Assembly: GCA_003415625.1 (NCBI GenBank)
Contig: PYIU01000001.1
Span: 2,604,001 to 2,668,000 of the forward strand
DNA: 64,000 nucleotides
Direction of reading: 5' to 3'
From: Aquanectria penicillioides
Taxonomy: Eukaryota; Ascomycota; Sordariomycetes; Hypocreales; Nectriaceae
The notes under the pieces are model-generated. The model had not been told where the DNA came from. It did not search any database and saw only the letters and a program-made list of their open reading frames with translations. Positions 45,002-61,205 of this stretch are shown piece by piece. The translations under genes were made by a program, and so were the position numbers. Within the stretch, counting starts at the first letter, position 1. Every line of letters begins with the position of its first letter.

Positions 45002-46597
45002 TTATCGCCGGGTCATCTTAACCCTTAGATCGTGCTGCGGCGTGAACCACCAGTTTGTAAATCTGTAGCCCATTCCATCGCCGACGAGTTCCAAGTCATA
45101 TCTCAATAGAAGGGTTGGAATCAACTTGGTTATTTCCATAATGCTAATGTGCTTTCCACTGCATGTATGGGCACCATGGCCAAATGCAAAGAATGACCTG
45201 TTCATTGATCGCATATGGTCTTCGTCGGTGCAGCCTTCGCCGAGAATCCATCTCTCGGGGCTGAATTTGTTAGGGTCAGGGAAGACATTAGGGTCCCGAT
45301 GCAAGATCCAAGGGGACATGCCGACTTCTGCTCCAGCTCCCAGACGGTACTTGCCAAGGGTGGCTCCCCCTTCGGGCACAATTCGTCCTAGGACCTGTCC
45401 GACCGATGGGTGCATGCGCATTGCTTCTTGGACCACAGCTTTGAGATAAGGAAGGTTGTAGGCAGGCTGGAAGCGTACAGGCTCTTGAAGATTACCACGG
45501 ACCTCTTCGCAAAGTCGTGTATAGACAGCCTTATTTGTGAGAATGTAGTAAATAATGGCCCTCATGGCGATTGCGGTTGTGTCAGACCCTGCCGCTACGT
45601 TTCCCCAGGCATGAGTAATAATCTCGCGATCATTGATTGTCTTGGGGTTGCTGCTCTGGTTAAGGGCGAGCCTGCTGAGAAAGGTCATGGCGTCACCTTC
45701 GGCTGGCGGCGATGTCCTGAACTTTGACAGCTCTTTGCTGGTAATCTCAAGCATGGCATTGGAAGAAGTGTCACCGCGGGTAACAAATTGAGCTAGCCTG
45801 GGATTTCCCAAGAGATATGGGTGCAGCCAGGCAACGTGTCCGATCTGTGATTAGTATCGTCGCGTCAGTAACTAGGATAGCAACCCAGGGAGCAGAGACA
45901 TCATCTTCTCCAACACTTGAACACTCACAATAGACATGTATGCAGTACACAAATCGACACTCTTGAAAAAGTTGAGCTCATCCCCCTTTTCCAAATACCC
46001 AAAGTCGTTTCCGAATGTCAAGCAGCAAACGGCATCCATGGCAAAATGTTTGAGAAGTTCTCCCAGATCACAGGCCGTGTTTGCATGCGCATGCTCGTCC
46101 AGTATATGAAGAAGCCGAGTGACAACGGGATCCACCCAAGGCTCGAACTGAATAAGGCCGTTCAGACTGTACGCATTGGCCGCATTGCGCTTCATGCGCG
46201 AATGAAGGGCCTTGTCGTTGCGAATGACAAATGGATCTGGTACCAAGCCCTCTTCGTCAAAGACAGCCGAAAGGTCGTAAAAGGGAGACTTGATAAATTT
46301 GGTGGTTATACCGTACATTTGGTTGATCTCATTCGTGTCGGCAATCGAAACAAGGTTCGGGGCCACTCTCACAATCTTTCCATACCGGGCATGGAGGGCC
46401 AGGTCGGTGTTGTGATGATCGCCCTTGTAAACTGACCACATGCGTGGAAGCGTGGAAAAGGAATTGATCCATGGCCCAGGAACTCTATGGAGTCCTTTTT
46501 GGTACCTGTTGGACAAAAGGTAGGCAAGGCAGAGGCAAGGCACTGCGTAATACCAGTACGCTTGGACGGCGCTTAGAATGGAAGCCGACAAGGCCAT
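45002..46597 (-). CDS. Cytochrome P450, pisatin-demethylase-like (P450-2)
   Basis: Two exons, 45929-46597 and 45002-45844, encode 503 residues. An N-terminal membrane anchor (YYAVPCLCLAYLL) is followed by VPGPWINSFSTLPRM. Helix I is WGNVAAGSDTTA, ExxR is QEAMRMHP, then FSPERW and the heme loop FAFGHGAHTCSGKH, in which a histidine replaces the usual arginine two residues before cysteine, as in the pisatin demethylase group. Substrate unknown. It lies between the FAD monooxygenase and the amino-acid permease in the same orientation, compatible with a joint pathway. Confidence 0.93.
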
Positions 46598-47212
46598 GTT
46601 GAGGTGTGGATACGCGATGAAAGGTCACCAAACGGGTGAAAGAATAAAGAATCAGGCCTGAGACGTGAGAGATAGGTAGTCAAGATGGACGGAACGTCGG
46701 GATATAAAGCAAGTACATTGTACACGGGTTAATATCTACGAGTGATGACAGCGGGGATAAATTCGCTATCATTGCAGGGGTTATCGAAGGAGGGGGGGAG
46801 TGGAAAGTGAGTTCGTCTAGCGTTAGCTTGAAAGGTCATGCCCTGAGTTGAGCTTCCCCGCACCATTTACGATTCGCCGTCAATTTTGACCGAGATGGGA
46901 ACGAATGGTTGTGGAGCTGATTATTCCTTCTTGGTTTTCACTAGGCCTACTACAGAGAGGCCTGCGATTTAGGTCGGTGATGGGGACATGTGTGGCCGGC
47001 TGTGGCGAGGGCTTCTCAAGGACCTCTCTAGTGCCGCGACGCAAGATTGGCTTCACTTGCCTTGTCGCACCATCCTCAACATCGCATCTACAAGTTTATA
47101 CATCTTAGTACGCAGTCTCTTTCCGGAGAAACAGTTTCAAAGCGGCCGTCTATTGAATCTAATCAGGCTATCACACAGATTTCGAGGCAAGTTGAGCCTG
47201 CTCGATACGCAT
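46598..47212. other. Promoter of P450-2
   Basis: 615 bp upstream of P450-2. TTTATA-type sequence on the minus strand near 46703. No other feature. Confidence 0.45.
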
Positions 47213-48938
47213 CTAATTTTGCCCCTCCAGCTCCCCAGTAACGCCTACGTATCGCGACTTACCATAAGTAAACCAGCTCAAGGTAGCAATGCCGAGTCCT
47301 CCCGTCAACACAACCGAGGCATAATTCATGTTGTCCTTTGTAGTAGGCTGGTACGTCGGGAAACACATGAAAATCGAAATGTAGGCGCACCAAACCAGTG
47401 CCGCCACCGCCAACGGACGATGGAGGCGACCAAGAGAAAAGGAGCCACGGGGGATGGCGCAGTGCTTGAAGCCCCAAACCACATTGATGAAAAGCGGGAA
47501 CGCATAGGATGCAATGAGAGCGACAGTGCAAGCGGATGAAATGCCGTAATACGCAGTTGCGTTTCCAATGTAAATCAGGCTGATGCCACAAATGATGGCC
47601 CAGGTGAAAATGAGCGCCGTTGTAGGAGCCTTTGTGCGATCGCCAAGGCGGGCGAAACGCTCAGGAAGCCCTCCATCTCGTGCAAAGGCCCAGACGACTC
47701 GAGACGTAGATGACATGATGCTAGAGCCGGTACCGCAAAATCCCAGGATCGGGAGAAAGCTAGTCATGCCGATTGTAACTGCACGGCTTCCGCCAGAAAC
47801 GTTGTAGTACAATTGGGCCATGGGGCTGATGAGACCAACAGGGCCACTCAGGACACCTTGAATATCGGTAATGCAAAATGCGACAGCAATCACCCACGGA
47901 AAGGTGACGACACCGCTTACTGCAACGGTAGCCAAGACTAGACAGGGACTGTTAGTTATTGGGCCAGTGAGTTTATACCTCCAGCCTGCTCTTGTGACTT
48001 ACTCGTTCTTGGAAGATCTCGGGAGGCATTCTTCATCTCCTCAGCCATGTGGAGCGAGCTGTCCCAGTTCACGAAACCGATGGAGGAAGACAAGAGACCA
48101 ATCGACCAGCTGACCTACTCAATTTGTCAGGATTTCTCTCAAAAGTACTGATAGCATGAGTTCTTACTGCCGAGCTATCCCATCCACTCAGATTGGTAAA
48201 GTCTGTAAAGACATACGACGCAGAGTTCTTTTCTTCGACATGCACCAGCAGGTAAATCGATGTCGCAAAGTAGCCGACGACGTGCGCAAACATGGCGACG
48301 AAAATCAAGTGATGCAGATACTTGAGCTGGAAAATCGAGAACAGGGTGTAGTAACTTGTGAGAGCGATAACGATCTGCGCCATATCGTCGTTAGCGATAC
48401 TGGTTATTTAGAGCGTAAAGGACTGGCGTACCAAACTAGTGTGCCACCTCTCGTATACGTAGCTCTCAGAGAAGAGAATAGCCCAGGCCTGGATCTGCAT
48501 AGCGGTAGCAAAGATTCCTGCCGTCGCGCAAAGAAGCCATCCGATCATGGTCACCCAGCCGGCATACCAGGAAAAGATTCTTCTCCATTTCAATGGCGCC
48601 AGCTCAGCCACGTAATGATACTGACCACCTGCTGTAGGGATCATGCTCGAGTATTCGGCGAGACAAAGCACGATGAGAAGCGCTCCCACAGCGGATGCAA
48701 TGTAACCCCACACCAAACTGGAGCTTCCGCCAGACGTCAGGGCTTGAGCGATGGTTGAGGAAATTGCCTCCCAAGTCACGCTGGTGCAGAATGACATGAA
48801 GAGCAGAGACCAGAGATTGAAATTTCTCTTCATCTTGGACGGTGCGATGCCGATTTGCTCAAGCTCGAATGCGTCATTGTCGATGTTCCCCACGCCCTTC
48901 TCCGTGGGGGCATCGTGGATGCTTGCCTGGTCTGCCAT
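47213..48938 (-). CDS. Amino-acid / GABA permease (APC superfamily)
   Basis: Four exons: 48432-48938, 48168-48374, 48003-48114 and 47213-47937, for 516 residues with about 12 helices. Typical marks of the fungal GABA/choline permease branch are the start of helix 1 FNLWSLLFMSFCTSVTWEAIS, AEYSSMIPTAGGQYHYVAELAP, the segment NWDSSLHMAEEMKNASRDLPR (conserved acidic loop) and SSTSRVVWAFARDGGLP. Transports an amino acid or related amine by proton symport at the plasma membrane. With RidA and two oxygenases nearby it hints at an amine or amino-acid derived substrate (inference). Confidence 0.93.
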
Positions 48939-50785
48939 GTCGCTCCTCGTTGATGTTTTCTTGGATGATGCAGGAGGAGCAGATATCTTTCAGTTGGGGG
49001 ATAAAAGAGCAAGAAGGGTCAATCAACGAAGGTATCGTGACGTCTGAGAGACGGGTGAAAGGTGGCCGCTTAGGCCCGAGCAGGCACGCGAAGCTATTTA
49101 TCAGCAAACTCCCGGCTAGCTGTTCTGTCATATCTATCAGATGCAGCGCTAAAGATGCATAAATCTGGGGAAGCCTAACCCGATGAGTCAAGTAGCCCCG
49201 GGGGTCGGACTGTTGCGATAAACGCCACTAGGTGCCCCGTCCATATGCAGCCATATCTTGATACGGACTGTAAGATACGCCTTAGACTGCGATACGGGAC
49301 AGACAAAGTGTTATCAAGGAGTTTATGATCGAAGCTCTGTACCTTATGGATCAATTATGGCTGAAATCTTGTATGTTCTGAATGGGTCCTTTTCTCACAC
49401 CCCAGTTATAACTCTGACAGTGGTTGACGAAGTATAAGAAGTACGAAGATTCACAATTTTGCTGCAAATCGTTCAACCCTGGAACGAGTGCCGAAATTCC
49501 GAATCAACGGCGCTCGTAACCGATTAACACTTGGCCGGGGTAGTCATCACTGGGGTTAGCCTCATTTGCGGCTGGTGCAGAGGAACAATCCCAGGGACGA
49601 CGAATTAACCCCTGGCCCACCACTAGCAGGCGCGAACCAACCCCATGACTGGTCATCGTTATTCACTTTACACCTACTTACCCTAATACGCTAGAAGAGG
49701 CTCCTAGTACTTCTGCCAAAGCACTCCATATTGTGAAACATGACGGGAGGTCACAAGCAAGGAATCACTTTATAAATGGCATCATATGATATTCAAAGGC
49801 CAAGACGTGGTGAAGCGTCAAGCAGTATATTTTCATCTACTCTTGATGAGGGTTCAAAGTCGCCATTGGATGGAACATTCTGACAGCACAACGCATTACT
49901 CTTATTGGGCACGGAATAGTCGGAGGTTAAATAGGCAGGTCTCCTTCTGCGCCTGTCAGACCATTACTCCCACAAAACTGTCAAAGAACATCATTGGAAG
50001 CCTGAATCTATTACCTGGAAATCAACAGATTTATAATGGGTTTTCTAAGGTCTACAATTGCTCACCACGAGCGTACAGATCCAACCTTGCTGGGGTGATG
50101 ATTAAATCAGTCCCTCAAAGTTGACTCTTTTTAGCGGAAATGATGAAGGAATAACCTCTCCTATGACGTTCCGGATGACGAATCTATCGCCTATCAATCA
50201 ATTCTCCGATGCTCCAAGATCCAGGATTGATCGATCCGTCATTGAATCTGGGGTGATCTGAACGGGAGGAATCGGTAACATAGATCATGTCCGCCGCAAT
50301 TATCGAAAGAAGCCTACTCAAATTCCGATTCATGCGTGTCGATTCGCCACCAATGTATCCATTTTTGAGGCGCGTGAGGGGGTGTCATCTGGCGCAACCG
50401 CAATCTTTGGGCGGAAATTTTCGACAAATGAGCTTTTAATCCGCCATCTTGGAACTAAGGATTGCGAATGCGCTAACCACCCCCACACGAACCGTCGGCA
50501 TTGCGAGATCTAGGTCACCAAGAAAACAAGATCGGGGCGGAGTTGAGTCTGTCTTTAAACTTCTGAAGGTGTCTGTATATCCAGTGAAGTATTGATCCGC
50601 CAATGAGAATGATGAAACCCCCATTGGATGCCGTAGTCTTTCGCAGCATGCCCTATGCCTATTTAAGCTCGAACGAGCTGGGTCGGCCTCATAAGCTCAG
50701 CTCACAAATACATTGGGAAAATATCAAGATTTGAAGTCTTCTCAACCCAGAAGATACTCTTTTCCAGTACCTATCATTAATCGCC
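48939..50785. other. Divergent intergenic region, permease / RidA
   Basis: 1.85 kb. A TATTTAA about 125 bp before the RidA ATG (50660-50666) is the only core-promoter candidate seen. No gene is supported. Confidence 0.5.
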
Positions 50786-51297
50786 ATGTCTGAATCCAAG
50801 CTTGAAGCGCTGGGCGTCCGCTTTGTCAACTGGCCTGGCGGAGAGGCCGCTGCCGAGAGCTTCGGAATTTCTCACGGTGTCATCTTGCCACCCAATGCAC
50901 GGATCATCACAGTCGGAGGTCAATTAGGCATCAAAGATGACGGAAGTGTGCCCGAGAGCCTCGAGGAGGAGGTGACCGAGGCCTTTGAACATGTCGAGCG
51001 CTGTCTCAAGGCCGCCGGACTAGGCGACGATGCTTGGGAATACGTCTACGAGGTAAGATGGCACTATTCCAAACCATTCAAAAATATGCCTCCGCCCATA
51101 ATATTAACCTACTTGCGCTATAGATTCAATCATTTGAGGTGGCCAAGGACGGCAAGGGAGTCGCCGACACTGCCATTCCGATTGCTCGGAAATTCCTGAA
51201 GAATACTAAGCCTACTTGGACAGGCGTGGAAGTAAACGCACTAGTCTTCCCTACCCTGCACATCGAGATTACAGTCAAGGCATTACTGCCAAATTAA
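50786..51297 (+). CDS. RidA/YjgF/UK114 family protein
   Basis: Two exons, 50786-51052 and 51124-51297, give 146 residues. The family trace is ITVGGQLGIKDDG, FEHVERCLKAAGLG and a C-terminal WTGVEVNALVFPTLHIEITVKAL, where canonical RidA has the substrate arginine followed by xCVGVxxL. Here the position corresponding to RSCVGV reads TWTGVEV, so the catalytic Arg appears absent. This places it in an Rid subfamily of uncertain activity rather than true enamine deaminase. Such fungal variants occur next to oxidative catabolic genes. It is convergent with P450-3 at 173 bp. Confidence 0.88.
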
Positions 51298-51470
51298 TGA
51301 GGTAATGAAGACAAAATAGAGAGATAGCTCCTTATTTATTTGAAACAGGTGCCATTGTAAAAAATCTAAATCTATTTTACATAAGAAAACGCATGCCGTG
51401 TTGCAAGAATGAAATCCATAGACTCCAAAACTCTATATATGAGGTCCTCTCTGTCACTCCTTTCGGACAT

Positions 51471-53380
51471 TTACTCCTGGAGTTCTCTGAACATAAGATT
51501 CCTTGATGGGTCAGGAATAGACTGGCAAATGTGTTAGCTGAATGCCCTTAGAATGGTCGATAAGGTTGTATACATACCATATGAGCGAACTCAATGTTGG
51601 GATACCGCTCAGTGGCCCCCTTGATGTTCTTGAACTCATATCTGACCAATGAGTTGGCCAGGATCATCTTAATCTCGTTGGCAGCAAAGAATCTGCCAGG
51701 GCAGGCATGACGACCGAATCCAAAGGTAAGGCTGTTTTGGCTCACGCTGACGAACTGGTTAAGCGCCGCGCCCTCCACAGATCCGCGCTCCTTGGCCTCC
51801 TGCCTCAGTCGGTAAAATCGCAGGGCATCCATGCGGTCAGCGTTGGGGAAGACTTCAGGGTCTGAGTTGACTGCAACAGCCGGGATCTCAATGGTCACAC
51901 CGGCGGGGATCACTTGGCCGTTAGACAGGGTGAAGGACTGCAGAACCTTGCGCTGGAAAGAAGCTGAGGAAGAGTTAGAGACGGGGTTTCATGCTAGTTA
52001 AATGATCTTACCCATGGTTGCGGGGTGCAGGCGAAGAGTTTCCTTGAGGAAGCTATCCATCTTCTTCATTGACTGAAGTGCATTGCTGGTAAAGACTCCA
52101 TTGTGCTCCGCCAGGGCGACTCTGGCTTCCTCTCGAAGTTCAGCAGCGAGCTCTGGCATGGTGGCGAGGTCGTAGAATCTGAAATATGTCAGCAAAAATC
52201 CAGAAAATCGCAAGGAAACATGGATGACTAACGCATTCGTGGCTGTGAGCGTAGTAGTGTGGATAGCGGCAAAGGTGAGACCGAGTTGGACCTTGGCGAT
52301 GTTTCGACTGTTCTCGTCGTCGAACTTGTCCTGCTCGTCCAGAAGCCACTGGAGCATGTCAAACGGCTTCTCTGATGAATCTTCAAGCAAAGAGTCCATT
52401 CTGTTCTTGACAATGGGCTCCAAGAATTCCTGGGCTTCCTTGATTCGCTGGTTCAACTTGGTAATCTCGGGAGTTCGGGTTGCAAGGAAAGGTCGAAGCC
52501 AGGGGCGGAGCTTCTGGACTGCGCGCTGAGCCGACATGACCTCCATGGTATAGTTGATGGCGGCGTCCAGGTAGCGTTCGTTGCGGCTAAGTTCGGGACC
52601 AATGAAGATACGTCCAGAGACCATGGCGATGACTCGGAGTAGGGCATGATGAATGTTGACTTCCTTCCAATCCTTCTGAGGGGGGATTTCGATCTGCAGG
52701 GTTTCGCGAACCTCTTGATCAACGATAGGGTTGAGCTTGACTAGTCAGTGTGAGTAGGGCATGTCCCATTATGCTGTACGGGGGCAAACACAAACCTAGC
52801 GACGGAGTCAAGTGAGTCTTGACAGTGTGAGGGATAATTGGCACAGATGTCTCGATTCGGGTATACTTGGTCTCCATAGTCTGAAGTCTAGGGTAAGTCA
52901 AGTTCCAACGCGAATAGTTGTGCTCTTACCTCGTCAACAGCAGCTTCCATACTAACGATGGTATCAGGAAGCTTCTTCAGCTCAGGGAGAAACTTGGGAG
53001 ACAAGACGATGATTGAAGAGTCTTGAAGACCGTTAGTCAGTCGTGGGTGGCGGATAGTCAAGAGAAGTTGCTTACTTCGCGACGTGGTAATCCTGAAAAC
53101 ACCATCCTTGAACTGCGCACTTGTTAGGCACTTGGTTCCTAACCGGTACGGTCGATATTACCTTTCGATAGCCCTCCGTGTACATTTTCCTTGCCCCAGA
53201 CAAGTAGGCCTGGCGTCTCTTTTCCTCGCTTCCCAACTCTTGCCCGATAACAGGAATCCTCCATATTTGAGTCGTCTTGATAAGGTTTGGAATGACAAAC
53301 AGGGCCAGACAGACGACGACGGCAGTCGAGACGACCGGCAACCGGTCCATGGCCAAGGTGATGATGGATTGAATAGCCAT
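51471..53380 (-). CDS. Cytochrome P450, ent-kaurene-oxidase/CYP68-CYP503-like (P450-3)
   Basis: Eight exons: 53162-53380, 53076-53112, 52930-53021, 52796-52880, 52233-52740, 52012-52178, 51578-51963 and 51471-51521, total 514 residues with the frame intact. The anchor is PVVSTAVVVCLALFVIPNL. KFLPELKKLPD and the long VSGRIFIGPELSRNERYLD are typical of the gibberellin P450-4/CYP68 group. Helix I is QLGLTFAAIHTTT (acid residue replaced), ExxR is KETLRLHP, and the heme loop is FGFGRHACPGRFFA with FFAANEIK following. The many small exons match that clade. Members oxidise terpenoids or other lipophilic metabolites; no terpene synthase is in the window. Confidence 0.92.
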
Positions 53381-54910
53381 GATTGGTGGCTAATGTATAA
53401 ATTCACGGGGTTTGGGTGTTTTGTTTCCAACGGGAGGAGTGATTGTTCGAATGTTCTTGTTATTGCTGGTTGTAGAGCCGGACTATATATTCGCACTTCT
53501 TTGCAACTGACTCTTGTCATTCTGTTATTCCGGTCTCACATATCGCGAAAAACAATGTCGGTCTCGGTACCGTATTCGGACGTTTGTAAATCCCAACGTC
53601 TCATTCGCCCAAAGCTGGTTATAGTTTCTGGTTTATTGTCGATCTCTCCCTGCCCCGCGGTTATTAAGGCCCTGTGCGCGAGCAGATAGGGAAGCCCCTT
53701 GACGGCATTTGCATAGCCCGGGTTTAAGAAGAAGCCCGGAATCCCGACAAGGTTACATACTTTGCAAATGCCGTGTTTATGCCCGATGGATTCGTCCGCT
53801 ATCAAGATCCATAATTGGCTATCCCGCACGGATGACGCAATGTCACCATTCATGAAACAACAATTGCAACCAAGATGTGAGGCGGTTGTGGGGAGAGTGG
53901 AGCCAATCTCTGCTCGGTCTCGGTTTCGCTTTCACGATTGTGCCAATGCACCTCGCCTAGACTGGATCGGTCAATGATTGAATGCAGTAAGATGAAGGCG
54001 ATGATATATCTGAATCTAATTATAGGGAGTGACTGATTCAGTCACTGTTCTTGGTCCTGGCGGCGGGAAAGCCGACAGCCTAATCCAGCACTACCCATTG
54101 TCACGATTGGCGGACCGTCAGTTTTTAAGTTTGCCATCATTAAGAGGCTGAGCATAGAATAATGACACGAATTAGCCGTCTTTGGTCGATGAAAATAGTG
54201 ACGAGTTTAAAATGACGTGTTTGTCGTGGGTAGCTTACGTGTAATATATTGACTCGACAAGTAATGTTCATGGCCTCTCCCACTGGTCGCGAGTTCTTGC
54301 AATAACTTGGTCTCTCGTCGGAGTCCCATTGCTTGGCTAACAAATGCAAACCATCTACGCCCATACGATTTCGTGGATAATGGCAGTCCAGTATCGTTCC
54401 TAAGCCCACCCGAAACCTATCCGATATACGAAGTACGACGTACGAAAACGATTCCGAATTAGCGAGCATCAACCACCTTGCTGACAATCGGGAGAATCCC
54501 GTCGATAGAAATTTTTCCCCAACAGTCTCCCCCAGGTTTAAATAGCCTCCAATAACAGCGCAATCAACCGTGCTGACTTCTTCCGAGGCTGTCTTGATAC
54601 CCCCACCACTTCAACGAGACGCCAATACTACGCAGACATTCGTCACATTCACTGAAACACGCAGAAAACGTCACAATCAGGCACATATTTGAACTGAAAC
54701 CGTTGGTAATTGGCCTAAATGAACGTAATTAAGCTCACAATCCAACCCGTGTTGAGAAAACCGCGCCATTCTGCTTTCATAGTACAACCAAGAAAAAAGT
54801 ACCCTTCTCATAACATCATCCATTTGAACGACATAAAAAGACATCTCCCCGTCCCATTTTCTTAAAATTTGCCTCGCTAAGTAATTCTGTTTTACTCGCA
54901 TGTTTATTGT
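53381..54910. other. Intergenic region
   Basis: 1.5 kb between the P450-3 start and the katG stop. Short open frames only. Confidence 0.5.
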
Positions 54911-57579
<2,669 letters not shown>

Positions 57580-58874
57580 TCACTTCTGGGGTATCAATTG
57601 ATTGAAATCCGAACCCGGAAGAAGCGATAAACGGGACAGGACAGGCAGATAAGAGAGAGCTCGGCCGTTGCGGCTGACGGCTTCGTTTTTATGCAAGCCG
57701 ACGACAAGCTGCCCCCGCATCAAAAAGATTACAAATGGGTGGAACCCTGTTGGCGAGTTTTCTCCGTATACAGCAAGTATGTGGAATCAAAAGTTCAAGT
57801 CACGGCGTATTTAGCCAGTCCTGCCTTAGCCCTGCAGTGTTTGGCCGTCGAGCGTCACCAGCCTTTCGCAGTTACATTTTAATTGCCAAACTTGGTCAAG
57901 ATTTCCTGCGCGCGCAGCTCTGACCATCCTTGGCCGAGGTGGGGCCCGGGTGGGTCCCGGGCGGGGTAAAGCGGGGCCCAGCGCAAGCTCAGGAGCCGAG
58001 TCAGCAGCGACGGTTTTCAAACCGCCCGGGCAGCATTGATGAATCAAAATTTGAACCTGTTTGCCGTGGCTGCACATGCTGCTACGACTGCTGCTGCCTC
58101 GTTTCTGCATGGTCTCTGGAATCAAGCCGCTGGCTCAGTTGCGGTTTAGGGACTGGTCTGGCCCACCGACCCCTGGAATATGTCCATATGTACAATATCT
58201 ACCACAATAGTACATAGTGCCAGTGCCCAGCCAACACCAGCCAGTCCGGTAGCTGTACATCCCTGTTCTCCTCTCTGCTCCATAGCCCACGCCCCAGCCA
58301 TGTCGGGACTTGGTCCTGCCTCGCCGAGAACAGCGATCATTGCCGAATGGCGTCGCTCGCGCTCCCACACGCCGAACTCGCCATGTCACGTGTTGTCGTG
58401 ACTCGGTTCCGCGCCCGCGCTGTCGCTTCGGAAGGAGGCCCCGCGGCGCGTCTCCTGCCGAACCAGACCAGACCACCTACACAGTGCTTACAGTCGCACT
58501 TAGTATCACAAATAGCACGGATACCACCCGTCACCTGCCTCAGGAAGCACGCCATTTACGTCAGCCACCTGCAACTGGGAGCCGGGTAAGTTGCGTCGAC
58601 CATCGAGACTCGCTGGATCGCTCCGACTGTTACTTTTACTGTCACACGCAAGAGTCGTCATCGAACCTTCTGGACATGCTGCTCCAGCCCGGGTAAACGT
58701 TTCGGGTCAAGTTTCGGCTGCCAGTGCGTGTTCCGTCGTGGGCTGTTACTTTGTGTTGGTTGCATCATCCATCCCCGCCATTCATTGCCCTCCCGACCAT
58801 GCCATCGAGCCTTGTATGAAGAGAATGTTGTGAATTGGTTTCGGAAAATCCCTTCAGTGATCCGTGTCTATGTA

Positions 58875-58914
58875 CTTTTCTTTTCTTTTCTTTCCTTTCC
58901 TTTCCTTTCCCTTT
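58875..58914 (+). repeat. Pyrimidine microsatellite (TTTTC)n-(TTTCC)n
   Basis: Forty bases of imperfect 5-mer repeats shifting from CTTTT to CTTTC units. It is the clearest simple repeat in the window. Confidence 0.85.
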
Positions 58915-61192
58915 GGAACCGAGTTTGGGTGTCTGCCGTCGACTTCGCTTGGTCCTTCCTCTTGATTCCTACACTTCAGTACACTTTCCGGTTCCGAAGC
59001 AAAGCGGGGTCACTCCGGTCCGTGCACCAGGTTGACTTTCCTACCAAATCTGACCAAGATCCGAGACGGCAGGCATGCGACGTACGCTAAAAATGCAGTG
59101 CAAAATAACCAGCCGGTCCGATGCCACGAGCATGTTACATGTATCCATACCGTCATGAAATACTGCCACAACGCGCCAGCACCCATTCCAGCATAGTTTT
59201 ACACTATTATGACGTCCTTTTGTTCTTTACTCAGCCCTTGAACAATTTCTCGTTGGTCCGCTCTTCGGCCCTTGGCCCCAGCCTGCAGACATTTGGACCC
59301 CGCTGCACCTCCCGCCTCTGACTTTTTCCACCCAAGTCCAAGCTTCAAGCCAAGTAACGGTATCCATCTGATATGAGCCTTGGACCCTGACCCCTCTCCT
59401 CCCCATGGGGAAGATCTAGAAGGGTTGCAGCTCAACGTGAGGGCTGCAGCCCGGACAAAACTCGGCCTCCTTGTGCATCCTTAGACGTAGCCATCAGTTG
59501 CTTCAAGGTCGCCACGACCAATGGAATCGGGGTTGTATGCAATGCTTGGCAGGGCATTCTGCAACATTGCTACGTTAAATAAAGTCTGCAATACGCCTGA
59601 TGATAGGATGGTTGGCCTAAAAGGAGTAAAAATAAACATGGCAACCATCACGGACACTAATGTCAAATACACAATGTTCTTCAGTATGTCCCGTGTTTCA
59701 ATGCACCAAACACACTCACGGCCTTGAGACACAGCACCAGTTGTTCGATACGCCATAAGGCAGAAATTACGGGTATAAGGACACTACCTAGTCTAAGAAA
59801 AAAAAATACATATTTCGAACGTTAACAAAAGGAAGTCAACCAGAGGACCGAGCGCATGGAGAAAGGAGTTGAGAAAACCATCATTGGGCAAGTTTAAAGT
59901 AGGCTGCCTGCTGGTCCTATGTGGGGTCGAATTAGACCATAACGGACTCCCAATCGTCAATCACCATTTGGTCAGCCTTTATCTAACTTGGGACGAACCG
60001 TTTCGCGATACGCATACCTGCCGTAAGTTTCCGCCAATGCCGGCATCCACGTCGGTTCTTTTGACCGTTTTCGTACATGTTTCCAGAAGCATTGCGGCAA
60101 CCTCCGTTATATTGTTCCCCATCGAACGACTGCGTAACGTCTACCAACCTTCTCAAGTTGAACGAGCCACGTTGGTATTTTGGATGATTGCAAATTACAT
60201 GTCACCACCAGATTTCGGGTCGAGTTCCGATACCACTACAACGCTGGCAATCGTCGCGTTTCCGTTGACGGTAGTTTCAGTAATCCTATAGCTCAAACCG
60301 TTCGGAAGCGAAACGATAAACTCTTCTTGATCCCTCATACCTTTCTATGGTGCAGAGATTGTCACCAGATAAATGATGCTTCTCTTACCTATGAAGACCG
60401 CTGTCGGATTTAAAGTCTATCAAATTTCTAGTCATATTCTATAAGACAGAGAGTTCTTTGGGCATCAAAGCTCACACATGAAATGGTGCGCACTAATAAT
60501 TGTGGAAGCACTGGTCCGTAGGCTCAGAGCACTGTGGTTCAGGCAGAATTACTGCGGTGGCAACTGTCAACAAATGCAGTTGTGGAACAAATGCCGGAAA
60601 AATTCTCCGTGCTGCTGGCAAATAAAATAACCACCTCAGTCACTGCCCGGTACACGGAGACGCACGCGGAAAGAAGTCCGACGAAGGCTCAGTTTAGAGA
60701 AGCCTGGTTGGGGTGGAAGAGTAACGAGTAAGTCAGCAAAAGCAAGAATATGAAAATAGCCGGCGCCTTAGAGATTTTTATCAAACCCACAGCCAACTCT
60801 GGCACAACTATGCAAATATCTCTTATGCGCAACCTGTACTCCGCACAAGATTGCACTATGAGGCATTTTCCCCCTCAATGTCCCCGCCCGTTCCCGGTCA
60901 ACGGCTCTCGCCTATGTTCTCATGGCAATGTCTCCCTTTGGAGGTATCATGATTGAACAGTGTCGACAAAGCCAAATTCGATGCGCCAAAATGGCCAAGG
61001 ATCTTGTTCTAGATATAGATAGAATCATTCTTCAGCAGGTACCAGTCTTCATTTAGCCCCATTTAATCCTTCCCGTTTGTTCCTCCCTTGCTCTCATTCC
61101 CGCCTGATTGCCGGGCGGGAACAAGGCAGCCGACACTGGATCACGTCAGCGAGAAGACGAGCCCCATATTAATTGCGGTTAGATCCGCCACT

Positions 61193-61197
61193 ATTGG
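61193..61197 (-). promoter_or_regulatory. CCAAT box next to the iron-GATA site
   Basis: CCAAT on the minus strand, 8 bp from the GATA element. The CCAAT-binding complex with HapX activates or represses iron genes in Aspergillus (established). Confidence 0.5.
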
Positions 61198-61205
61198 ACA
61201 TTATC

